A program made the position numbers and the translations under genes. A DNA stretch of 64,000 nucleotides. It comes from Undaria pinnatifida (taxonomy: Eukaryota > Sar > Phaeophyceae > Laminariales > Alariaceae). Below are positions 1 to 12,000 of the stretch, piece by piece. The notes under the pieces are model-generated. The model made no database searches and was not told where the DNA came from. It saw only the letters and a program-made list of their open reading frames with translations. Each line of letters opens with the position of its first letter. Position 1 is the stretch's first letter. Location of the stretch: positions 26,273,527 to 26,337,526 of the forward strand of contig JABAKD010000016.1 in assembly GCA_012845835.1 (NCBI GenBank), in the 5' to 3' direction.

Positions 1-22
1 TTTTAGTCGGATAGACAAGATT

Positions 23-500
23 GTGGGAGTGCTCGCGTCGCTAGGTGTGGTCAAGTCGGTAGCAGAAGTCAACCGCAAGATCATCATGACCCTCACATCA
101 GACTACGAAATAGAGGAACGCACTATCTTGGACCGTGAGGATGTCACTCGAGCGGAGATCGAGAGCATTATCCGACAGCGGTACGGACGTGGGCCAGGCT
201 CTATTTTTGAATGGAGCTGCTCGAGGTGGTCGTGCAGGTAGAGGTAGGCATAGAAGTAACGGTAAGCAGACAGGTGGAAGCGACACAGCAAGCGAGAACA
301 GTCAGGGTAGCAGTAGCAGTAACCCCCAAGCCGCCACACATAACCCCCCCTCAGTGTTCGACAAAGTGAAGGGAAAATGCATTCGTTGCTTGGAACCCGG
401 GCACACCTGGTCCCAGTGCAAGGCTCGCATCCCCCCTGCACCAGAGCAGACACCAGGCGGAGGTGCGCAAGGCCAGAGCAACGGCGGTGAGACTGTGTGA
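23..500 (+). pseudogene. Copia gag remnant with CCHC zinc knuckle
   Basis: Residual gag in two frames, 23-241 and 135-500. The second frame carries a retroviral-type zinc knuckle, CIRCLEPGHTWSQC (CX2CX4HX4C), at about 379-420, after a Gly/Arg/Ser/Asn-rich basic stretch. The knuckle binds RNA in Copia Gag. The frame ends at a TGA (498-500), and protease begins again in the same frame at about 516, so a single nonsense change separates gag from pol. Confidence 0.85.
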
Positions 501-515
501 TGCCTTGCGAAGTGC

Positions 516-1055
516 ATGCTTGGTACTAACGATGACTCGTGTAATGAGGAACGTAGTGATTGCATCGGTGAGAAGTGGATAGCGGACAGTGGTGCATTCT
601 TTCACATGACCCATTCAGCTGACCTTTTGAGCGATGTAAGACTGTGCGATGACAACGTTAGAATCGGTGACAACCATCTGATTGACGTGGCAGGGTACGG
701 AACGCTGCCTGTTGTATTCCTAGGGGACCTGACTGTCAAGCTGTTGGATGTGGCCTACGTGCCGGAAATCGCGTTCAACTTGTTTTCGCTGATGGTTGCA
801 AACAAGCAGGGAGTAGCATTTACGACCGAGGAGAAAGACTTGTGCATTTCTCTTTTCAATGGGACGTTAAGGTTTGAAGGTGATGGATCCAGTTACTCCG
901 GATTCGCTTACAGGACAAAGCCAAACGACGGCTATGTGCCGTTCCCCCTTAAACCCCCAACCCCCCCGAGACTTGTGTTGAATATGGTTGCAATTTTCCC
1001 CTTGCTTTTCCCGTGCTTGCACCCGGCAGTACCGCGTCTACTGAGACTAGGGTAG
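516..1055 (+). pseudogene. Copia aspartic protease region
   Basis: The translation has the retropepsin signature WIADSGAFFHMT near 573-608, where D-S-G is the catalytic triad, followed by a typical Copia protease region (GYGTLPV, VAYVPEIAFNLFS). The frame runs into non-coding-looking residues after about 945 and stops at 1055, while the next domain continues in another frame from about 1013. The protease itself looks intact over its catalytic part. Confidence 0.85.
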
Positions 1056-1774
1056 ACATCAACGTTTTTCACTGCGTGCAAGGTCACAAATATGAACTAC
1101 TGTTGCGAGAGACCGCAAAATCACTCGGTCTAGAACTGGTAGGAAAACTTGAGCCCTGTACAGGATGCTCTATGGCGAAAGGCTACCGCAAGCCTATCCC
1201 TAACAACACTAAATCACGCGCAACAGAGAAGTTGGGGAGAGCTTTTGTTGACCTCAGCGGACCTAAGAGAACACCTTCCCTGACGGGTGCGCGGTATATC
1301 ATGCTTGTGAAGGATGACTACTCTCGCCACGCGTGGGTGTATTTTCTGAAGCATAAATCGGATTCAGGAGACGCATTTAGGAAGTTTTTGGCTGACGCGC
1401 GCGCCGACGGAGTACCCTCTAAAGTTGAGATTGTAAGGTCTGACAACGGGGGGGAGTTTTTCCGTGGTGAGTTTAGAGAGGTGTGCAAACAGTATTGCAT
1501 CAAGCAGGAATTCAACAATGCCGATAGCCCTGAGCAGAACGGTGTAGTAGAGAGAGCGCTAGGTATCATCCAGAACGCGGGACTCGCCGCGTGCATCCAA
1601 GCGCCCATCATATTTCCTCACATTCAACTACCGCCGACTAAATCCCTGTGGGCGGAAGCGGTGCACTGGGCTTGTGGCGCCCTGAACCACACCGCGACCA
1701 CTGCAAACCCCGGGAACCGGTCGCCGCACGAAATGTGGTACGGAACTGCCGCACCTGCTTCACCGCACCCGTGA
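1013..1774 (+). pseudogene. Copia integrase region
   Basis: Starts with the HHCC zinc-binding pre-integrase module (FHCVQGH, then PCTGC). The DDE catalytic core follows: D in AFVDLSGP, D in VRSDNGGEFF and E in DSPEQNGVVERA. It continues into the Copia-type 'HEMWYG' segment. A TGA at 1772-1774 interrupts the frame, but the same frame reads on through AESCFYLGPGIDHPSDSLR, which is the usual Copia linker towards RT. The catalytic residues are preserved even though the polyprotein is broken. Confidence 0.88.
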
Positions 1775-1876
1775 CTTCCCCCAGCGTACTGTCGCTGGAA
1801 ACGCCCATCGAAGTCGCACCCCCGGGCCGAAAGCTGCTTTTACCTCGGGCCGGGCATCGACCACCCAAGTGACTCC

Positions 1877-3297
1877 TTGCGGATGCTCACGCGGGCGAAC
1901 AAGGTGATGGAAACAAGGGACGTGACCTGGGAGGCCACGCTTAGTACAGGAGCGCCGTCACCCCCGCTGCCGGAGATGCCGGAGCAGGGAGGGACCGTGG
2001 ACCTCGAAGAAGCGCCTGAGCCGGGAGGGACGGATGTCTATGAATCCGCCCCGACGACTTCACTGCCGGTATTGGGGAGGGGAATTCCTCACCAACTCCG
2101 TGCGGTGTCTCCGATGACGCAAGCTGGCGGCGATTCGCAAGCCGAAAGTGAGGAGCTGAACGATTCATCAACGGTCAGCAGCGAACCGTCCGAAAGCGAC
2201 ACTTCATCTCGAGATGACGACGATGCGTCCTCTTCTGACGATGGAGCTCCGACCCCGACTGTTATCCGGACTGCTGCGCACCAACTTGGAGCGCACATGT
2301 CAAGACCAGGCGATGGTGGAGAGATTCGGGAGGGAAGCACGAGAGCGCAGACCAGAGCGCTCAACCGGGAAGCGGCAACGGGGTTGATCAGTACGATCGG
2401 ACCCTGTAAGGGAGGCCGCATATTCCATGCGCTACTGGCGGCGCAAGACACAGGCGGTGAACCTACTCGGTTGCCGGATTGCCTCCTCAAGAAGGCGGAA
2501 CCGGAACCGACGTCTTACTCCGCGGCGCGGTCTTCAATCCACTCTGGCGTTTGTGTAGAGGCGATGCAAGCGGAATTTGATGGATTAGAGGCCGCTGACA
2601 CTTTCACTGAGATTTCCGAAGTTCCGGCGGGTAGCAATATTGTGAAATCAAAGTGGCTCTTGAAGTGGAAGGGCGACGAGCATGGCATGATGGATAGAGC
2701 TAAGGCGAGATTGGTAGCTAAGGGCTATAGTCTCGTCAGGTAGAGGGAGTTGACTACTTTGATACGTTTGCCCCTACTGCATCAACCACGTCTAACCGCA
2801 TCGTAGCAGCAATGGCATGCAAAGTTGACTGGGACTTGAGGCACTTGGACGTTGACCAGGCCTTTATTCAGTCAAGGTTGCATACCGAAATTTTCTCAAG
2901 ATTGCCCCCTGGGTGTGGGCGGTTATCGGGTAAGGTAGTCCGACTTAACAAAGCTCCTTGTGGGCTGAAGCAGAGTGGTCGCTCGTGGTATAAGCTACTG
3001 TCGTCAACCTTGTTTGAGTGTGGTTTTGAGCAGTGCTTGGTAGACCCGTGCGTGTTTCGACTGATGGTGAATGACGAGGTTGCAGCGATGCTGGTGGTCC
3101 ACGTGGACGACATCAAGATCGCGGCCACCAAGGAAATCACTGATTCAGTAGTGGCAGATCTCAACAAGAGAGCCCCTAGGAAACGTCTTGGCGAGGTTAC
3201 GTGGTACATGGGTAGCGAGTACAAGAGGGATCGTGAGAAGGGGACCTTGGAGATTTCGCGGACCCCGTTTATTCGAAATGTTGTCGAACGTTTTTGA
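1877..3297 (+). pseudogene. Copia reverse transcriptase, frameshifted
   Basis: The first part (to about 2730) holds the start of the RVT_2 domain (KSKWLLKWKGDE, KARLVAKGYS). A small frameshift near 2730-2737 moves to a second frame that continues QVEGVDYFDTFAPTAS and reaches LDVDQAFIQ and APCGLKQSGRSWY. The catalytic box reads VVHVDDIKIA, so the usual YVDD tyrosine is His. The frame ends at a TGA at 3295-3297. The combination of frameshift, stop and altered box indicates an inactive copy. Confidence 0.88.
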
Positions 3298-3333
3298 ATC
3301 ACAAAAACCAGCCCCATCCCCGCTTCTCCGTCG

Positions 3334-4064
3334 TTGGACCTCAGACACGTGAGTGATGAGGACCCTGCGGTGGATGCGAGATACCGCGAAAGGGTGGGGA
3401 GTCTGATGTGGATTGCGAATCAGACGAGGCCGAACATCGCGAACGCAGTACGGGCGGTTGCGAGGTTTTCTCATGACCTTAAGGAGGCACATGTTAAGGC
3501 GGCTAGGGAGATAGTCGAGTACCTGAGCGCTACGGCTTACATAGGTCTGACGTTCAGGAAGGACAGTAAACTAGACGAAGTGCAGTTGGATTACGACTTC
3601 GAGACGTACGTGGACGCGGACTACGCCCACAAGGCCGACGATAGGCGTTCGGTCTCTGGCGTGGCTGTTTGTTGCGGGGGCACACTTGTGTCGTGGTTTT
3701 CTAGGACGCAGAAATGCGTCACCCTATCAACTACCGAGGCGGAGTACGTAGCCATGGCCAACGGGGTGAAGGAAGCCCTTTACGTGAAGGAGTGTTGATT
3801 TTCCTGATGCCCAGTCTGGGGTTGCCAAGTATTGGAGTGTTTGAAGACAACAAAGGGGCGATAGACTTGGCCAAAAACCCATTGAGCTCATCTAACACTA
3901 AGCACATCGATGTACGGTATCATTTTCTGCGCGAGTTGGTGGGGACGGGAGACTTGTCGGTTAAGTATCTCCGGACGGACGACCAGCATGCGGACATTCT
4001 CACAAAGGCTGTTGGCAAAGAGAGTTTTGAGAAACACCGCGATTTTTTGTTAGGGATACAGTAA
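3334..4064 (+). pseudogene. Copia RNase H region
   Basis: Copia RNase H is recognisable from YVDADYAHKADDRRSVSG (first acidic residue), TLSTTEAEYVAMA (catalytic E) and FEDNKGAIDLA, then NTKHIDVRYHFLREL and the closing DQHADILTKAV. The reading frame shifts near 3795, inside the linker between the second and third blocks. The domain ends at TAA 4062-4064. Confidence 0.88.
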
Positions 4065-4117
4065 TTGGTTGTTTGTGGATGGTGTTTGTTTTTTCCAAGC
4101 CTTGTTAGTTGATCCAG

Positions 4118-4131
4118 CGCCAGGGAGGGTG
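4118..4131 (+). promoter_or_regulatory. Possible polypurine tract and 3' LTR start of the Copia element
   Basis: A purine-rich run (CAGGGAGGG) about 60 bp after the RNase H stop is followed directly by TGTTCC. This fits the PPT/TG boundary where a 3' LTR starts. I could not fix the LTR end or compare it with a 5' LTR, which lies outside the window. Confidence 0.3.
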
Positions 4132-5444
4132 TTCCATATAGCTTGTCTCAACGAACAGCCTAGCAATAAGTTACGGTTACATACGTTGTGTCACGGAGGT
4201 AAGTTACAGGGATCACCCACGAGCAGTCCCACGGGTATGTACGAGTAGGCACTATGCGAGGAGGTTTAGGTATTCGACTACGAGCGGTTGTTCCTGGGCT
4301 GTGGTTAGTTGACCCACATGACCCACTCCGCCTTTCCCCCTGCATTCGTTTATGTGGCTGTTGGGAGCTTATCCATCCATCGCATATCAGCGCTAATTGA
4401 ACATACATCACTGCAGTAGCCCCCACCCACCGTCCGTCTCACAACCCCCCGCCAGCTATCGATACAATAATAGCCAAACGAGCAATCAGAGCCTTGACTA
4501 AGGGCCAGTTTTAACCATTAAAAAATATCAATTTGGATGAAAAGTTGCGTCTAATTTGGACTTGATTGGTCAAGACCCGAAACATATTAAATAATCCGAT
4601 TTCGGGGTAGTTTGAAATTTGAATTAACAAAATACACGAAAAAAAATTAATTAATGCTTTTGGGGGAAGTCTCAAATCTAGCCAATCCAATTTGGGAGCT
4701 GGCCTAACGTGGCATGTTCGCGGTGTGACATCACACCCGGGGCAGCCTGGTGCGATTTTTGGCCCCGTCGACGTCCACGATCGAGGCGATAAAAAGCGAA
4801 CCTCAACGAAAGGCGACCGGAGCAATAGCCCTCACGGCTGCAGACCATAGAACATCGTACCCGGCGGTGGCGCCTAAAAAATACGATGGTGGCCGCGATC
4901 CCAATTTTTCGACCAGCTCGCTTCGCCAAGCCGCACGAAAAACGACCCAACCAGCCAAAAACACGAGTATTCGCTCAAGAGTTCGATAGCTTCATCGCCG
5001 TCGCTGCTCCATGCGTAGCGGTTTGAGGCTCCCTCCGCACACCCACGAAACGCTGGTGATGATGGCCTCCTAGCCTGGGCCGCCAAAAGAAAGCAGCGGC
5101 TACAGTAGCGACGACGCGCGCGCAACGACGAAAGCCGTTGCTCTTGTCTAGTTCTATCTACTCTCATCGGTGTTCGTCAGCAGGGCGTTGCGTGACTTGT
5201 TGTGTTATTTTCGATTTCCCATTTACTTGAAGAACAATGCGCCCTCTCCTCGATAAGAAGCACACCAGTTTTGTTCGCGAATTAAGATACAATAACCCTA
5301 TTGGAATATATTGTTCCTAATTAGATTTTTTTCAATCGTTACAAATGGTTCTAAAACCCGACCCGTCAAAAAATTAATCGAAATCGAAACCGAAACCGAA
5401 CCGATTTTTTGTAGAGTCGAAATTGCGGCGGAACAGGAAGCGCT
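4132..5444. other. Spacer between Copia element and SRP54 3' end; no gene seen
   Basis: May include the Copia 3' LTR at its left end. Around 4500-4680 it is AT-rich, and around 5370-5405 there is a short ATCGAAACCGAA-type tandem run. Open frames here are short and show no recognisable domain on either strand. Confidence 0.5.
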
Positions 5445-5514
5445 CTACCCAAAGCCCTTAGTGGGAGCGGTATTGCGCGACGCCTTCCCCTTCTTGGACT
5501 GTCTTCGCTGCTGC
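5445..5514 (-). CDS. SRP54: Candidate terminal exon of cpSRP54 (basic tail ending KGFG)
   Basis: A long pyrimidine tract and TTTCAG acceptor precede a 22-codon frame QQRRQSKKGKASRNTAPTKG-FG ending in TAG (5445-5447). A Lys/Arg-rich tail ending in GFG suits the C-terminus of an algal cpSRP54 better than the Gly-rich run of exon 11. The obvious donor at 5958 is in phase 1, whereas this frame needs phase 2 (or phase 0 with the second AG of the CAGGCAG acceptor). An unseen small exon or different donor would be required. Confidence 0.4.
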
Positions 5515-5835
5515 CTGAAACGACACAAGGGCAAACAAAAAAAGAAAAAGTGACGGGCGACCGAGGGTGGTGGAGACAAACATAAGTTTAAAAACAACAA
5601 AATCACCTGAAAAAGGAGATGGTGATGGCGATTGGAGGGGAGGGGGCGAGGGAAAAATTTAGGCGCAAGGGGGGGGTCTGGGGGTGCTTTGCACGATATG
5701 GTTTGGTTGGTCTAGGGATCGGTTTCCTACTTCCGAAAAGTAACCAGATAGCATGTCACTAATGCGTATCAGGTATACGTACAGGCAGCTCTGCCACGAC
5801 CACGACCATCACTCCGACCCAAACCACAGTTCTTA

Positions 5836-6081
5836 CTACCACACGCCCCAACCAGCTCTACCACCACCAACCGTACCCTCCACCGCCCCCCACACCCCCC
5901 TTTCGCCAAGCCTTCCTTGCCTGTTCATTTTCGCCCCCCCTCCACCTCCACCGCCACCTTGATCCATCAAGCTTGCGAATGGCGATGGCTGGGCATTAGC
6001 TGCTGCCGGGTCTCCGTCAGCCATCTGCTTGCCCATCCTTGACATGTTAGCCTTCATAGATTGAAACTCCTTAAGGAACGC
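5836..6081 (-). CDS. SRP54: cpSRP54 exon 11: end of M domain and Gly-rich tail
   Basis: Starts at acceptor GTAG|GCG with [20 protein letters not shown], which continues LSDVS of exon 10 as the last M-domain helix. After PFASLMDQ the frame enters eight glycines and low-complexity residues before TAG at 5836-5838. The low-complexity tail may be intron read-through: a good donor CAAG|GTGGCG lies at 5957-5958. The start is firm, the end is not. Confidence 0.8.
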   Translation of the reverse strand, partial: AFLKEFQSMKANMSRMGKQMADGDPAAANAQPSPFASLMDQGGGGGGGGAKMNRQGRLGERGVWGAVEGTVGGGRAGWGVW

Positions 6082-9000
6082 CTACATGATATTCAATAGG
6101 GGATGGGGGTAGGGGGCGGAGACGGATGAGAGGCGGAGAAAAAGGGGGAGGTGTGTGTGCGGAGAACGGAGGTTGCAATGAGTGTGGGGGGGGGCGTGCT
6201 CGTTTTTCGCTTGCTTAGTCATTTGGCCACTGACCACGCATCCCTTTAGAGGCGCCTCCGACATTTGGGGTGGGTGGGGAGTTAGAAAAGTGTAAGGGAT
6301 GCGAAAAGGAGATGGGCACGAGAGTGGGAAAAGGGGATCGGAAACATCACAACACAAGGTTGGATGTGGTGTTTGAGCGAGAAAAGGGGGTGTTATATTC
6401 TAAAAGCTTTCTCTCCCGCCCCCTCTGTCTATAGAGAAGTTTGGCGGGTACAAGACAGAAGTAAAAGAAATAATAGAAGAAAGGGAAAGGCAAGCGTTAA
6501 AAAATAAGGTGAAAGAGGAGAAGCACTTAGAGATATACGGGGGGTTGAGGGAAGATATAGGAATGAAAATGTATCTACACGACCCAATGGACTACGCCTA
6601 AAACCTGAAACTGTGATTTCGTGTAGGGGACCTGGACCTACCAGAAAGAAGAAAGAGATATACCAGTAGTCGGAGGAGGAAGACGTGGCTACAAATATGT
6701 GCCCGTGCGGCACAACAATATAGAGTAGGACTCACGTAGTAGGATAATGTTTGAAATATACAAGGAGGAAGGGGATGCCTTAGGAGATGAGGAAAATGGA
6801 CGTATGTGACATGGAAGAGCTTGGTAGACTAGAGAGTAGCGAGAAAACGATTGCTACCCTAGGAGATAGAGGGTGGCCGCAGACGGCGAAACAAGACGGG
6901 GATAGGACAAGCAAACAGTTTCTATGTAATATATTAAAGAAGCGTGATGAGCGCCCAAATGTTGGAGGTGTCCCTATTAGGAGTAGGAACGGTGCTATGT
7001 CTCGAAAGGGATGCGTGATCAATGGTCAAATGATCAAGGCAAGCAACAAATCAGTACGCCCCCCCCCCCCCCCCCCCCCTCTCTCTTTTCCTCGCATATG
7101 TCCCGCTCTGTTCGCCTTCGACCGTTCCTATTCCCTGCCTCCGTCCTCAATCTGCCCAACCTCTCCCCAACTTCGAACGTCAAATAATATGGCACCATCG
7201 CAACCATCGCAACCACCGCAACCATCGTAACTCAAGCCGTCATCCGATACCCTGAGAAAAGCAGCCTCTACCAAACTTGAAGCGAAAAAAAAAGGGGACG
7301 CTCATGACGCCATCGCAACTCAAAGCTGACATCCGATAGCCAAACAAACACAACCACTCCCAGACTTCAAACGTAAAAAGAAAGAGGCACCATCACTCCA
7401 TCGCAACTCACGCTGACATCCGATAGCCGGACACCCGCGTCCTTGGCTATCCTTCGGCAGCGCTGCTGGGATGTCGGGTCGAGCATCAGCAGCTTAGGCG
7501 TTCGCTTTTCCTCCGGAGTCATGACGGAGATTAGTCCCTCTGCCCTCTTCACTCCCTCCTGTAAGGACGATGTTCACACCAGAACATTAGAACACCAGAA
7601 CATCGCAGTATCACTAAAAGCACGACGACGAACTGCCAGGGAAAGTTAGAACTCTTAGCATATTGGAAAGGTATAAATCAGTCGTTGGCTAACTGAGGGT
7701 TTATTTCCGTCATCGCATCTAAGCCATCACATGTTGGCATGATCGTAAGATAGTAATACAGTTAGTCATAGCTAGGAATGAACCCCGAAAAGTATAAAAA
7801 ATGTCAGATCTATTCGATGAAAACCGCGAAAAAATCCAAAAATATGTTAGAAGAAAAAATGTGCCGAAGTCCTATTTACTTGGATTTAGTATGCATGAAT
7901 GGTTGACAGCAGATCAAAGAATACTCCATGCAGGCGACGAAATTGACCCTGAGATTCCACAGACACCTGTAATCAGTGTGTACAGAGGGCAAGACACAAT
8001 ATTTGAATTTTTTCGTTATGTTTTCAAGTCTAATCGGCGGGAAATGTGCGGAGAAACTTTTGTTTGGCGCTTATATTCGTCTTTTGCTCAACAGGGGAGA
8101 AGTACTTGCATTGAATATGGAAGAAATGCGTGCCTTCCGCTTGGATGGGACTTGGCGGAGTCAGCAAAGCAATCCGCGCTCGAATTCAGTCGACAGCCGA
8201 CGAGAAATTGTTGATCAAACTTGGCCCTTTTGCTGCCTCCTGAGCAAAAATTCCAAAAAATTCATTTGAAAAACATACACAGAAAAAAAGAAACTCGGGG
8301 AAAACGAAAAAGTCGAGGCAACACCAATACATGTCTTCGTCGTGTAGGGCAAAAGGCGCCAGACACGGGCGGGCGTATCCGCACGCCGAGCGACTGCCAT
8401 CACAGTAGGAGCCATCGAGAGAGGAGGGAGGGGATCTGTGGTTGGGCCTCGATGCAGCGGGAGACGACCTGCCTCGAACTTCCAGATGCGGATGCATCTG
8501 TTATCGTACACATGCAATTTTCGAGCAAAACAAAATAACAATTTGGTCCGAATGTAAGGACTGTTTTTATAATTATATGAATATAGCACGGTTCCGGAGA
8601 ATTAGGTACCTGGTACGGTTGACAGTGACTCGTATCATACGAGTAAGAGTGCGCGAGTACAGACAAATGCTAATACAACCTTGGAGCCTGACCCCAGGCG
8701 CGCGCTTAGAAGCCTTGCCCAAGACTTAAGCGCAGCGGCACGTACAGCAACAACGTACGTGGGTTGGGACGCACAGCAACAACGTACGTGGGTTGGGACG
8801 CACAGCAACAACGTACGTGGGTTGGGACGCACAGCAACAACGTACGTGGGTTAAAAAGGTGAGGCGCGTCGCCACAGAGGTATAAGGGGGGCGCCGTATA
8901 CCGTGCGCGGTGCAGCATGGCCCAGGGGCTTGCACAGCAGCAGCAGCAGCAGCCAAGAAAACTAGAGATCAGCCCCTCCTGCTTGATCCCTTCGTATCAC

Positions 9001-12000
9001 ACATTGGGCAGCACCGTCGTGCTGCCGGCCGCCGAGCCCAAGGGGCCGCTCACGCTCGAGCGTCGAGTCCATGTGAAAGCTGCTGCTCTGCGCTCTGGGC
9101 CTGGGGCTGTACAGCAGTACGCTTCGTACGAGAAGCAAAGACACCCCGGTGGGCTGGCTTTTTTTCTAGCAAAAGGGTGATGGCAGCCTGTGGCTGCAGT
9201 GCTTTTTTGAATGTCGTGACGTGTTAACGTGTTAATGTGTGAATGTGTGAATGTGTGAATGTGTTAACGTGCGATTGTGTGAACGTGTGAATGTGTTATG
9301 ATTGTGTTATTATTGTGTTAATCCGAACAGCTTTTTGCCGTGACGTGGTTTTGTTTTCCCCATCGCTGATTGGTTGATTTCCTGAAGAGTTTTGTTCGTA
9401 GATAACGACCATGGGACATTTTTTCCCCAAATTTGACGTCTAAAAAATATCCATTCCCAGGCCTAACAGTAGTGGGTAGGGTTACACTCCAAGTCGTGAA
9501 TGGGACACAAATACTGCAACATGCTTGATACTCGGTGTATACTTATATTAGCCAGTTTATACCTTAACCTACTTGTACTTGTCTATTCTCATTTGTATTT
9601 ACATGTATCTACTTAAACTTACCAATAATTAGTATGACACGCCATATCATGTACTCAGTAATAAAAAGGGGGGGCATATACTCTATCTATACTCGGTGGT
9701 ACTTACTTGCACATGTCTTGTATTGTGCGCGACGAGTGAGCGGGATCGGGGATCAGAGACTGGTGGTAGGAGCAGTTGCAATGCGACGGAAGAAAACGAA
9801 TATGTTAGGGTATGTTAGGGTTAGGGTTAGGGTTAGTCACTCCCCCTGTCAGACTCATGTTTCTATATCATATTATATATCATACACAGTATTTACATTC
9901 CAACGGGTAGGGATAGCGTTAGCGTTAGCGTTGGTTTAGCGGGTGAGGGTTAGGATTAGGGTTGGGACGCATCCACTTGTTGACCAACACAGCTTAACGC
10001 GGACTCACCTCAACCTTGTTGATCTGTTCCGGGGTGAGCTTGCCGGCCATGCCCGGGATCATGTTGGCGACTCCCCCGAGACTTCCCATGCCCTTCATCA
10101 TCTGGCTTTGCTTCAGGAAGTCGTTGAAGTCGAATTCCGAGTTGATCATTTTTTTCGCCAGCTGCGAAGCCTCCTCCTCGCTCATCTGCACCATAAAAAA
10201 AAAGCAAAAACAAAACGCGATGCATGTTAAGAAAAACGACAACAAAAACACCACCTTCAAACGAGGCACTCATGGGCGTAATAAAATGGCAGCTCCAAAA
10301 GAAAGCAAAAGCAACACAACTCCGACAAAAGACAGCAACAACAGTGCAGGAGCAACGACGAGCGAGACGGGCACCTAGAGGACGAGAGTTGGCAAGCGAG
10401 GGTCATAGCGAGCGTGCGGTACGGCCACAGACATGTGGGGTTAAACTCTGGGTGTTCAAAGTTGATAACTCGGCAAAAGTTCGACTGAACGCACAAAAAA
10501 CGTAAAACGCAAAACATCAGACTGGCATCCGAGACAGACGTGAGTCGCAGGCGGGAGTCCTTTGATCCCGTTTGCGAAAGCACCTGGCACGGACATCCGG
10601 ACGAAGGGAGCCAGTGAGCGCGCGCTGTGGCGGGCGTGGGTCACGGGCTCAGACGCGGGCATGGATGAATTATGTGATTGATGCTGCAATCGTCAGTTAG
10701 TTGCTATGGACATGGTTCCCCCATACTACATGTCCATATGATATGTTTTTTTAATCAAGCCCCAAAAGGGTTAAACTAGCGAATCAAATGAATTGAATGA
10801 ATCAAATGAATCAAACGAATCAAACGAATCAAACGAATCAAACGAATCAAACTAATCCAACGCACCTCCTTTTGCGCCTTCTCCACAAGCGTGACGACGT
10901 CTCCCATCCCGAGGATACGTGATGCCATGCGGTCAGGGTAGAACGGCTCCAGGTCATCCAGCTATCAATACACCACCACCACCATCACCACCATCATGAG
11001 CACAAACGATATCACATCACCATTGTGTCAACAAACACAACCATACCGACAAATACGCAACGCCATCAAGGTGAACACAAATCACCAAAGCAAACATAAG
11101 CAAGTGCCATGGCCACCAAATATCAAAGAAAACAACCACCACCGACACAGCCAGCACCACAAGAAAACCAACACACCCCACCACCACATTGAAGGCAGCA
11201 GCAACAAGGCCAAACACCACACCACCACCACCGCCACCAACACAAGCAGCATGCACGTTGGGGGGTGGGGAAGGCAATAGGGAGGAGGGGGAGGGGGGGG
11301 GGGGGGGGGGGCAGAGGGCGCCGGGGAGACGTGCAGAGCGAAGGGAAGGGGTTAGGAAGACAAAAAAGTTCAGCAAACCGACCGCGGTATGATATCATTG
11401 CCAACTGGCATCCTCGTTTGTGTCCATGACCACCCCTAGCTACCCAGCTACCCAGCTAAACTGGTTTCGGTAGGAGAACGGGTATAGGTAAGGGAAAGGG
11501 AAAGGGTGAGACCAAGGGGGAATAGGTCCCGACCTCTCTCTTCACCCCCTCAAACGAAAGCTATATGTGTACGTAGTTGCTTTGCTCTTTCTCTCCCACC
11601 ATTACCTATCCACCTTTCTCTCCATGTGTTTGTCCCCCTCCATCGCTGACGGTCTGCCCATCATGTGCTCTTGTTTTTTTTTGCCAGTCTCATCAACTGT
11701 TTCGGCATTTCTCTCTCTCCCTCCTTTTCTACTCCGCTCTTTGGTCTTACTGGCAATCCATTTTGGTGAAGCTCACCTTTTCCCCGACACCGACGAACTT
11801 GATCGGTTTCTGCGACACTCCCTGTTCAAATTCAAAACGACGAAACGACGAAGTCAACAAATAAAATGAATCAGCAAAAACTTGATCGGCTTCTGTGATA
11901 TTCCCTGCCCAAATAAAAAAAGACAGCAAAACAAATTTGTAAAGCAAACAGAGGCGAGATAAATTATACCAGGTACAAGACAGCGCCATTTAAACAAAAA

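Larger units (their letters stand above)
1..4064 (+). mobile_element. Degenerate Ty1/Copia LTR retrotransposon, 5' end outside window
   Basis: The pol domains follow the Copia order: gag with zinc knuckle, protease, integrase, reverse transcriptase, RNase H. Integrase before RT separates Copia from Gypsy. The coding line is broken: frame changes near 210, between 945 and 1060, near 2735 and near 3795, and in-frame stops at 498-500, 1772-1774 and 3295-3297. The element is therefore non-autonomous. The last stop is TAA at 4062-4064. The 5' LTR and most of gag lie left of the window. The element lies 1.4 kb beyond the 3' end of the SRP54 gene and on the opposite strand. Confidence 0.93.
7559..10008 (-). 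other. cpSRP54 intron 9
   Basis: Holds an AT-richer block with an unidentified plus-strand ORF (7801-8214), a 29-bp minisatellite (8739-8852), a GTGTGAAT-type run (about 9226-9320) and telomere-like GTTAGG tracts (9805-9965). Nothing recognisable in the remainder. Confidence 0.7.

Noticed and set aside
9805-9965. Telomere or chromosome end
   Set aside because: The TTAGGG-like tracts are short, interstitial and flanked on both sides by SRP54 exons. Those at 34350 and 34676 belong to a foldback element.
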